Assembly (NCBI GenBank): GCA_016800925.1 | Contig: JABCPU010000036.1 | Location: 1 to 64,000, forward strand | Origin: Suillus spraguei | Taxonomy: Eukaryota > Basidiomycota > Agaricomycetes > Boletales > Suillaceae | Direction: 5' to 3' | DNA length: 64,000 nucleotides | Shown here: piece after piece, positions 55,180 through 64,000 of the stretch | Layout of the letters: each line of letters opens with the position of its first letter | How positions within the stretch are numbered: the first letter of the stretch is position 1 | Notes under the pieces: generated by a model | What the model was told of the DNA's origin: nothing | Databases searched by the model: none | What the model saw: only the letters and a program-made list of their open reading frames with translations | Made by a program: the position numbers and the translations under genes

Positions 55180-55937
55180 TATGTTACTCCTTATACCCAT
55201 ACCGTGACATACCCCTTTCATCTTCTGGCTACGGAGAGACCGGAGGAGACTACGATCACCCTTTCCTGCTCGAGACCTCCACGCATCCTATGCACACTTA
55301 AAGCACCCACGCTCGTTACATATATCCTACATCTACTCGTCATCGTGGCTTTCCAAAACCAGATGGACGATGCTTCATGACTTGCACATTCTTACACTCC
55401 AGTCGTATACATATTGGTTGGAACTGCAAATCGTAGGTTGCTGCTTCGAGTTACTCTAGGGTCTCTTTTATCCTTTTCGAGCATGTCACTCTTTGCATGC
55501 TCCATTCTCTCACTTTTTGCATAGTTCAGTCTTTTATTTGTTTTTTATCAGTTTTTGTCTTGGCTGGAAGTGCATCTATGTGACATATGTGTTAGGGAAG
55601 AGACCCTTGACAATAAAACCACTTACTAACATATTATTCTGGGCCAAGACCTAGTGAACAATTTGAAATGGCTTTTGAGTTCTTACCAGGAGTCTTGTTC
55701 TGTGACACGGTTTGTTTTTATATCATAGTTTCTGTGTCTCGTTATAAACAACAGGTGTCTCTTTGTGAACTCCTGCTGCATCCACTTGTGCCAGCACTAC
55801 TGCCCACCTCTGAAACGCGTTCTGTTGTTCGCATAATAGCCTGGGTTTTGGGAACTGAACTGCTTTGCTGGCCACGAAATTTGATCACCTCTTAAACGGT
55901 TGATTCACACCTTCAGTTACGTACACCCTTCCGACCC
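55180..55937. other. intergenic, no gene seen
   Basis: About 760 bp between two plus-strand genes. It holds the G-gamma 3' UTR (T-rich near 55520-55560) and the promoter of the TLC-domain gene. The 75-codon frame at 55668 has no recognisable motif. Confidence 0.45.
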
Positions 55938-57184
55938 ATGATTCAAGAGGTGCGCCTGCAAATTCGCGAGTTTGCTGCACCAGTTGCACAAAAACTGGGT
56001 ATCGGCAGAATATCTGACTTCGCCGATGTTATCTTTCTTTCCTTTGTGTTCTTTACTACTGTGCACAACAGCCTCTCACCCGCAGTGAGCGGTATACTCT
56101 TTCCTATGTCATATGGGAACGCAGGAAAGAGAGCGAGGAACAACTGGTGAGACTGACTATGCTACACCTCTTGGGCAGGTGAGAACTCACAGCTACAGGG
56201 ATATACGTGTAGCATCACTTGTCCACGCTATCTTAATCATATACCTCGCCGGGCGTTGTTTCAATCTTTCGAGCCTCGACGAAAACCGCGCCTTTGGTTG
56301 GCATGAAGATGTAGGGTTTGTGATAGCTATCGCAACGGGGTGAGTCCACTTCGAGCGAACGCCAATACACTTTTTTTGACTTCACTCCAGTTATTTCCTC
56401 TGGGACACATTTGAATCGATCATCCATTTCAGTGACATTGGATTCGTTTTCCATGGTACGTGTCTAACGAGCTTCTTCCCGAGCTTGCTCCTGATTTAGC
56501 CCCAGGAATATCCTGCCTTCTGATATATGGCCTTTCATTTGTGAGTGATATGATCATATTAGAGGCTTATGGAAAGGTTATAACACGTCGATTTAGACAC
56601 CCTTTGTTCCTTACTATGCAGTACGCTTCTTGTTTTGGGAGCTGTAAGCGACACATCATAGCCCACGTCTAGTTTCTTGCTCATGTTATTTCATAGGAGC
56701 ACTGTGTTCTTGAACATCCATTGGTAGGTCGTGATCAGATACATTCATGATGATATAAACGAGCTTCGCCGGTAGGTTCTTGGACAAGACAGGAAAAACA
56801 GGCAGTGCCCTTCAGCTTGTCAATGGCATTGTTCTCATCACGACCTTCTTTTGTGTACGCTGCATCTGGGGCGCAATGATGGTCGGTGTCTATTTGAACC
56901 CGGTGTTCTTTACACTGATATTTTGAATGCAGTCATACGACTTTTTCGTGACTTTGAATAGCGTGTACGGACAAGTTTTGACACCATACCTCATCATTTA
57001 TGGAGGCGGCAATATCTTACTCCAAGGGCTCAACTGGTTCTGGTGAGACATCCATCGTCATTGTCTTGAAGAGCTAACGTATGCTCATAAACTCAGGTTC
57101 ACTAAAATGATAGCTGCGGTTGCAAAAAGGTTTCAAGAAAACCCCAATGACCACAAGGTCGTAAACGGAAAGACCAAAATATAA
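55938..57184 (+). CDS. TLC-domain membrane protein (TLCD4/TMEM56-like)
   Basis: A multi-pass membrane protein of the TRAM-LAG1-CLN8 family; fungal members of this branch are of unknown lipid-related function. Start MIQEVRLQIREFAAPVAQKL at 55938. Hydrophobic segments include FADVIFLSFVFFTTVH, RVASLVHAILIIYLAGRC, VGFVIAIATGYFLWDTFESI and GNILLQGLNWFW. Family hallmarks: FLWDTFESIIHFSDIGFVFH (D and H pattern), YYAVRFLFWELSTVFLNIHW, FLDKTGKTGSALQLVNGIVL. A basic tail ends NGKTKI, TAA 57182-57184. About seven introns. At the first junction (about 56149-56199) the usual Asn-Asn-Trp reads Asn-Asn-Cys with the best splice sites, so that boundary is uncertain. Confidence 0.8.
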
Positions 57185-57267
57185 CCATCTTTTAGATATA
57201 TTATTGTTCCGGAGGTTGGATGCCAGTAGTGACAGATATATGCTTAAATCCACAATCGTCCAGACCA

Positions 57268-58238
57268 CTAGGCCACGGTGAACGCTGCTTCTACTTGTGT
57301 CCGTACTCTCCGTTCCCAGGCAATAAGGTTCACTCGTCGAGTGACCTCGATTCTTGTGCCATCTATGCTATACAAAAGAGAGTGCAGGTATGCGAATGCA
57401 AGTGCATCCAATGCAGTGGGATTTCTGCAACGTGTCAGTATACATGGTAGCTTCGCGAATATTATAGTGACTTACTCTGAGCCAAGGAACCATCTGTCAG
57501 TTCCAAGCCGTTCCGAGAGTGAAGCGATAGCCTCGGCATACTGTCCTTGAATGGATGAGAGCGTTATGTTTGTTCCATACGATGGGAGTATTGAACTTAG
57601 GCCAGTCAGAGGAGCAGGTGGCGGGCTGAGAGTGGCTGCTAAGGCCCTCCCTCTAGCAGTAGCTGTTCGGAAAATTTGAGAGAGTGCAGGTTGCGGAGGT
57701 TCTGATAGAGTCTGACAAGAGCAATCAGGGTGTAGTCTACAAATATGAAGACAGGATGGTCCCACCAAGGCAGCATGTACGACTCCCTCGAGCAAGGCGA
57801 CCCACGCGTGACTCTCGTTTTTGAGTGTTTCATCACCGTAACCATTGAAAGGATCATTCCCACCGCCGACTCGTCCATCCACCCAACCAGGGATAGAACG
57901 TGGTGCCAACAGTGACTGTTGGCATCCCCAAATGCTGGGGTGTGTAGACAAGGCAAACGACCATCGATTCCGCCTTCTGGAGAGATGTCCCACCGTACAG
58001 CGATACTAGTGAGCCCCCGCAAAGCGATGTATGCCTGCCATTTCAGACACTCGACGTCTGTGCTCAAAATATCGGAAATAGAGGTTTGGTCGACTGCTGT
58101 TGTCCGAGGAGGTGCAATCCATAGTGTAGGCTTTTGCAAAGGACGTATTGAAGTTACTGGAATTGGCGGGTAAGTGTGCAAGGGGAACTTGCTAAGGAAC
58201 CTCTGGAGCGGTTCAGGAAGGCTGAAAACCGATGCCAT
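57268..58238 (-). CDS. SAM35: mitochondrial SAM complex subunit Sam35 (metaxin-like), one frameshift
   Basis: A cytosol-facing subunit of the outer-membrane sorting and assembly machinery that inserts beta-barrel proteins. Start MASVFSLPEPLQRFLSKFPL at 58238, similar to the Sam35 N-terminus; then KPTLWIAPPRTT, DVECLKWQAYIALRGLTSIA, VRWDISPEGGIDGRLPCLHT (a metaxin/GST-N-like block), ESHAWVALLEGVVHAALVG, SSILPSYGTNITLSSIQGQY, AEAIASLSERLGTDRWFLGS, and after an intron (about 57420-57471) NPTALDALAFAYLHSLLYSI, EVTRRVNLIAWERRVR, stop 57268-57270. The frame shifts by one base between FGDANS and LLAPRSIPGWVDGR at about 57905-57922, exactly at a perfect 9-bp stem palindrome. No intron explains it. 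Either a real lesion or a sequence error. Confidence 0.75.
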
Positions 58239-58597
58239 GCTCGAAAAACATTAGTGCTAGCGATTTATTCGTTGAAGAGCATTTTTGTAAGAAATATTAC
58301 CTCGTATAGGACGATTGCCGCCAAAGCTGGGATATTTGTTGGTAAAAATCCTTTTATGGTACATATATCTTACCGCTCGCGAGGTTCAAGGCACCGGGCA
58401 GCGCAGTAACTTATGAGATCTCTCGAACTTGCACAACCGACTTCACGTCGACGACATTTGCTGGCAAACAACTGGCATATTTGTTAGACCCACCGAGCTG
58501 GCTTTACTCCTCTATCTTCGTGTTCGAGCCACATCCTCACGGGTCTAGGGTTCTGTGGCTTTTGAGTACTGAACTTGCACACAAGCAACTGTAGAAC
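58239..58597. promoter_or_regulatory. divergent promoter of SAM35 and VPS54
   Basis: 359 bp between the two start codons. No gene and no motif I would name. Confidence 0.4.
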
Positions 58598-61500
58598 ATG
58601 TCTGATTATGCGTCAAGTCCATCCAGGCCAGCCACACCAGTACCCGCTTTACCAGAAATACCACAAGTTGCACATCCATTCCGCTTAAACTGGGATACAT
58701 CCTCTCGTGTTCAAGGTCCAGGGAGCGTTTCAGAGACTACTGAAGGTCGTGGAGGTGATTATTTCGCTACACCTTTTCGCCTTGAACTGCCCAATCTATC
58801 AACCGCCAACATTTCTCTCGGTGCTTTACCTCAGGGATGGAGTAGCTCAACACAAGGATTCAATGGTAGGCTATGCTGCCATTGTGTGATGCACGATGCT
58901 CATTGTTTCCAGCAATTTCAACGGTTCTCAATAACCCTCATAGACTCCAGGCACCTCCAAAAGCTCATTCCTCCCTCCCAGCTGTGCCCCCGGCTAATTT
59001 ACCGCGCGTGAAGCGTAAGGATTTTGCTCCGTATCTTCGAGCCATTGCGCCTGAGTGGGAGAGGTTCGAGCGAAACATGCAACTTGGTCGAGATGATCAA
59101 GAACACCCGGATGCATCATTTAGTCCTCGTGGTTCAACAGATACTTCGCTCACGTCACGCACGCCTCGTGCAGGAAAGCTAATAACACCACTTAGCTCCG
59201 TCCCCCAGGTGTTCTTCGATGCTCAATTTAATCTTGGCGACCCGCAGATATTCAATGCCGTTATAGAACGCCAGGAGGAAGATGAAGATTCCTCCGACCC
59301 TTCCTCGCTCTCATATTCCCTCCCTCTTCTTGAGAAGCTCTCTCATCACGCAGATACCATTGAACAGCATCTTGTTCGAGAAATTTCTCTTCGGTCCACA
59401 TCATTCTTTGCGGCATTAACCAACTTGCAAGACCTGCAGACCGAATCGGAAGAATGTCTTGATCGGATATCGAAGCTCCGCGGACTGCTCAAGGAGGTCG
59501 ATGAAAAAGGCGCCAAACGAGGACTGGAAATTGTGAGGACCGAATGCAAACTACTCAATCTCAAATCTGTTTGTAGTGGCGTAAAAGAGGTCGGGGGTGT
59601 GCTGGAGATGACTGGTGTTGCAAAAGGATTAGTTGCAGCGGGACAGTGGGGCGAGGCATTGTCAGTCATTGAAGGCGTAGAAGCACTCTGGGATCCAGCA
59701 GCTACTGAAGCGCAACCTCCAATTTCGGAAGCTCGCACGGTACTTGTCCGTGTCCCTACCAACGGACGTTTGTCCCCTCTTCCATCCATGCCGGAATCGC
59801 CTTCCGCGGAAAATGAAGGGACTAGGAAGGCTCCATCAATCTCACTGTCCTCCTTAACCGCATTCTCTTCTCTTCCTACCCACGTTCGTGCATTGACGAT
59901 GGAGATAGCGTCCTCGCTTACCACGGAACTCGTTAGTGTGCTAAAGCTTGACTTACTAGAACGAGTGAATGGACCACCTGAGCAGAATGGTAACGTGAAT
60001 CTTTCCTTTAAGGATAGGTTGCGGCCCGTTCTTCAAGGTCTTTTGCGTACCAAAGGGATTCGCGAAGCCACAGTTTCATGGAGAGAAGTTGTGACAAGTG
60101 AAATGCAAGGTATCGTGAAGCATGTATGTGCTGGGCACTTCAATGGTGCACAATCATTGATAGTTCTCTAGCATCTGCCATCTTTCAATATGGGTGAAGA
60201 GGAGTCCAAAGGTATCAAGGCTGCCTCAAGGTAAGCGGGGCGTTGACTTTCTTGGTACTACTATCAATCATCCTATGCTCATTATAGTGGACTTGCAAAT
60301 CTTCTTCGCTCCAAAGAGCACGCGGAGTTTCTATCACTTCTCTCACAGCTGTATATGAGTCTTCTGAACGGCATCAAGGGTATCCAGGCCCAAAATGGCA
60401 TACTAATAGAAGTGTTACAAAGTTTGCTGTATGGCTTTTCGTTTCTCCTGCTCCGCCTTATCGCTCATTATGCTTCTATACCCCCTGGTTCATATCTCAC
60501 AGAGCGCCGAAACCATCAGTAGATATCATCTTACTCCAAGAAGAACTCTTGGATATCCTATCTTCAACTGCGGACCTCTCGAACAAGCTAGCTGCAATAG
60601 TTATTGGATATCGTTCCGAACAGCATGCGCAACTCGATCTACCTGGCTTCCTTACCTTTTACAACGTTTCGTGGGACTTCGTGGTGCAATGCGAAGTGAT
60701 ATGCCGGCGGATGATCATGGGGCTAAGGGGAGTGGTCCTTGGTCAGGTACGTCCCTTTATCTAAGTCAATCAGATATGATAATAATATGTTACGCCTAGG
60801 CGAAGCACTTCCTACAAGCGTTCCATCAGGCCCGAATTAGCCAATCTGCGAAACTTGTCGAAGACGAGCTTTGGAATCCGATGTCGGAAGTGCCTGCAGC
60901 ACTGCAGCACATGGCAGATGTCTTGGTAGATTCCGCAGTCCGGGACTCCCCTGAGCTTATCGTAGGAGAGACAGATAGTTCGACCTCGGCCCCAAATCCG
61001 TCACTACCCCAACCTCCTTCAAGCAATCTGAATGGATCCGCGCCGTCATCCAAGTACCTTCGAATTGAAGAAGGACGGTACTTCTGTGTTTCTGCCACAG
61101 GTGCTGTTCTCGGTTTGTTATTCGACTATCTTAAGCTTGTCGTCAATCTGCCCATGCTTAATATCGATACGATGGGTCGAGTGATCGAATTTCTGAAGGC
61201 GTTTAACTCCAGGACCTGTCAAGTTGTTCTTGGCGCTGGAGCCATGCGGTCAGCTGGTCTGAAGAACATCACAGCAAAACACCTTGGTAGGCATTGTTCG
61301 TCCCCCTGACACTTGGGAACCACTGACGTCCTTTTCAGCACTCGCATCACAGTCCTTATCCATAATGATCGCACTCATTCCATATGTACGAGAAACCTTC
61401 CGTCGTCACCTGAGTCCAACCCAGGCGGTAATGCTAGTCGAATTTGATAAACTCAAGAGGGTGCGTCCGGAACCGCCGCACATCATCACCGAATCTCACT

Positions 61501-62621
61501 CGTGTCCTAAATGTAGGACTTCCAAGAGCATCAGAGTGAAATTCATTCCAAATTGATTTCTATTATGGGCGATCGCACTAGTGCACATGCCAAATCTTTA
61601 CAGGCAAGTCTTACGCCCCATGCCGTAATCTCTCCTGTGACCGGGACCTTGAAAACTAAATCGAGTGCAAATAGAATGTTGATTGGGATCGGCCCAAGCA
61701 GGGAGAAAGTGTCAATGATTACATGGAACTTCTTGTCAAGGAGACTGTGACACTTCACAAGGTGCTCTCGAGGTACCTGACCGCAGCAGTTGTGGAGGTT
61801 TGTGATATTTATGTTATACATGCTAACCGAGTTTACTTACAAATCATGATCTGCTGCATAGTATGTGATGACTCAGGTGTTCGCTGCGATCGATCAACGC
61901 CTATCCGAAGAATACAGCAAGATCGACCTGCAAAGTCAAGAAGCAAAAGACAGGTGACTAACATAATTGCTCCAACTTTACACCTTGTAACGCTTTTGAC
62001 AGGATGCTCGCTGATGCACAGTACCTTCACGAGAAATTTTCTGTTCTGAAGAACGTTGGTACGCCCACCAACATGCTGAAGAATGTGGTCGCGGAAAAGG
62101 CTTTACCTCGGAAGTCGACATTTAATAACATCCGAGCTACAGCAAGTCCCAACGAACGTATCAAGGGACTACTTTCACGGAAAAATAGTGTCAAGCCGGA
62201 CAAGCCACTACCTGCAGTCAATTCTTCTTCGACACCTAGCCCGCCGCCGCCATCACCTCAAGGGACACGTGCGCGTGCTGTTGCTGCCACCGCGGAAGGA
62301 CATCGAAGTAACAGCCCAACCCATGATATTGTGGTGCCACTCTTAGGAGGCAGTTCTCGCGCCCGCGGGATGACAGACTTGAAACAAGTGGAATCTTCTT
62401 CCGGAGATGTAGATACGGCAGAGAAGGATGTACTCCCACCCATTCCCGATGACGCTAATCGCTCACTACTTTCAGAAGCCGACACCTCTAATGGTGTCCC
62501 TTCTGAAATGGAAAGTAATTTCGTATCGATGTCCCATAGGAAGGAGGAGCGTGAGAATAGTGATAACCACGACGAAGTTCCACCTGCGGTTCCTATATTA
62601 CCTTGCAATGGCGATAGTTGA
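58598..62621 (+). CDS. VPS54: GARP complex subunit Vps54
   Basis: A subunit of the tethering complex that captures endosome-derived vesicles at the trans-Golgi. Start MSDYASSPSRPATPVPALPE at 58598. The N-terminal region has LPRVKRKDFAPYLRAIAPEW, VPQVFFDAQFNLGDPQIFNA, a helical bundle SLPLLEKLSHHADTIEQHLV, FFAALTNLQDLQTESEECLD, then LTFYNVSWDFVVQCEVICRR. The middle has SKYLRIEEGRYFCVSATGAV. The C-terminal domain has HLSPTQAVMLVEFDKLKRDF, VNDYMELLVKETVTLHKVLS, VMTQVFAAIDQRLSEEYSKI, EAKDRMLADAQYLHEKFSVL. A long disordered tail (about 180 residues, Ser/Pro-rich) ends LPCNGDS, TGA 62619-62621. About nine introns, one at 61604-61674 with a GC donor. Roughly 1,100 residues; reading frame intact. Confidence 0.85.
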
Positions 62622-64000
62622 TAATTCTGGTTGCAATTGCAATTTGGATAGCAATTATGGAATGTTGTAAGATTTTCAGAATGCCGGAACGTGTTCCTCT
62701 TGATGGCGTATTCCCCACAAATATGCATGGCTGACAGGTCTCCATTCCCTGATGCCATTGTTCTGGTCGGATCAAGAGATGAACCTTTCCCGTCGTTCAG
62801 ATATGGAGAGGTGCCGCAACAAACAAAGGAAGTTAGAACCACTGAAACTTTGTATCCTTTACGTTGATACGGGACCCGCACAAACGTTAACTACATAGCT
62901 AATCGGATCTAAATGTGGGGAAACAAAAGTCGAGGAAAGAATTTAAAGAATATTAACAACTATTAATAACAGTAAAATGGTGCGTTAACTGAGCTTGATA
63001 TGTCCCACGATGCCAAGATCATGCTGCATGTTCTGAACATTAAACTGACGATGTGTGGGTGCTGCCTAGTTCCTCTTAGCATATCGCGTGATGGTTATGA
63101 CGCACGATGTATCCAATATTATGATGACCAAACGGTTCCAGACTAAGGTGGGTGGAAACGGAGATGAATCTTTAACACGGTCCTACGGAGGCCAGCCGGA
63201 ATCCAGAGCTAAGAACCGGCAACCAATCAGTAACTTGTATTGACTAGTCAGGTCCTCACCCTTGAGGTCGCGACTGTGCGACCGGCGGCTAGTGCACCTT
63301 GCATGCTGTGTGAGGGTATCCTAGCTCCCCAACTTTATTACGTGCGAACGAGGAATCGATGAATCTCACCCCGTGGTATCGTCACTCACAGACATTCTGT
63401 CTACGTGACAGAACTAAGTGAGATGGATATACCAGTGAATCAGACCCTTCTGAGGGCGAATAAACGGACCTCTTGGCGTTCTGTGATATGCCAGGCCCAT
63501 CACATCAGTTTCCAGTATAGGTAGTAAACATGCTGTCCGCTAGCGATATAACACCCCCCCCCCCAAATTTCAACTAAAGCACGAGTGATGGTGTCAGCTG
63601 ATACTTATGACAGCTCAAAGTCGCGCAATCAAACGTGCAACCGTGAAATTTGAAGAACAATGGGTAAAGAACGTTGCTGACAAATGTTTAAATGTACATG
63701 TGCGAATGTGACGCTATGTGACGTGGTTCCTTGGGTCTCCGGTGAGATCACACGCTTTGACTCAACCCGGTCTTGTCTGAATTGAGTCATCTAATTCGTA
63801 TTTATTATTTCTCAAATATTCTATTCCTCGTACCGCCTCCCCCGTATTTAAGCCCGTGCTGTTCCTTTCCATTTTTTCTCATACGTCCCATTACTGCACT
63901 CCAACGACACCTACAACAGCGTGCTCTAATCTTGTCGTCTCCTTAAATCAAGCTTAGTTCTTTGCCACTCGGTACCCTTTGTTGCCCAACTAAGCCTCAT
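62622..64000. other. gene-free end of window
   Basis: 1.4 kb without recognisable coding sequence on either strand. It includes an 11-C run (63554-63564) and, close to the edge, a TATA-like GTATTTAAGCC (about 63844) followed by a pyrimidine-rich stretch, which may be the promoter of a gene beyond the window. Confidence 0.45.

Noticed and set aside
59346..59924. Minus-strand 192-codon frame
   Set aside because: Antisense of a long VPS54 exon; no motif of its own.
22788..62621. A biosynthetic or functional gene cluster
   Set aside because: The genes belong to unrelated housekeeping processes, with no shared pathway, transporter or regulator grouping; the apparent closeness reflects general gene density.
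1..64000. tRNA genes, rRNA or a CRISPR array
   Set aside because: No T-loop-like GGTTCGAATCC box with a matching cloverleaf, no rRNA sequence, and no regularly spaced short repeats were seen; a scan with tRNAscan-SE would settle the tRNA question.

Overview
This window looks like nuclear DNA of a mushroom-forming basidiomycete (Agaricomycetes). Nearly every gene is cut by many short GT-AG introns of about 45-70 nt. Both strands are used densely, with no operons. The mobile DNA (Plavaka-type and hAT transposases, a Helitron helicase, solo LTRs, a DUF6698-like family) is of the kind common in this class, and a polyporopepsin-like aspartic peptidase relic and two fungal G-gamma genes fit the same group. 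I saw no rRNA, tRNA or CRISPR array. Identifications come from reading translations and motifs; no database search was run.

Layout. (1) 1-438: the 3' end of an LRRC40-like leucine-rich-repeat gene. (2) About 0.9-21.2 kb: a repeat-rich block made almost only of decayed mobile elements and broken genes. In order it holds a hAT relic, an aspartic peptidase pseudogene that has lost both catalytic motifs, a Helitron helicase relic, a reverse-strand Plavaka relic, an LTR, AT-rich repeats, a DUF6698-like pseudogene, a solo LTR with target duplication, a transposase C-terminal relic, a hAT element with intact ends (16134-20774) containing a nested solo LTR, and a long hairpin element. (3) About 22.8-62.6 kb: a gene-dense housekeeping block. 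(4) 62.6-64.0 kb: no gene visible.

The housekeeping genes cover ribosome and RNA work (Bud21/Utp16-like, RPP1, CWF18, NOC4), translation (GCD7 for eIF2B-beta, GUF1), amino-acid, purine and methyl-donor metabolism (bifunctional tryptophan synthase, ADE4, S-adenosylmethionine synthetase, an ADGF-type adenosine deaminase), membranes and mitochondria (YMR1 phosphoinositide phosphatase, VPS54, SAM35, a mitochondrial thioredoxin, a TLC-domain protein), chromosome segregation (Csm1/Pcs1-like), an Ayr1-like SDR, and two G-protein gamma subunits. They are mostly independent genes that share short divergent promoters or close convergent ends, not a pathway cluster.

Notable points: an intron that appears to split the ADE4 start codon (A|TG); two G-gamma paralogues in inverted orientation with different CaaX ends; four introns that need a GC donor; a hAT element whose ends, target duplication and nested solo LTR can all be read; a long foldback element; and apparent frameshifts in the SDR, SAM35 and Bud21-like genes, which may be real decay or sequence errors.
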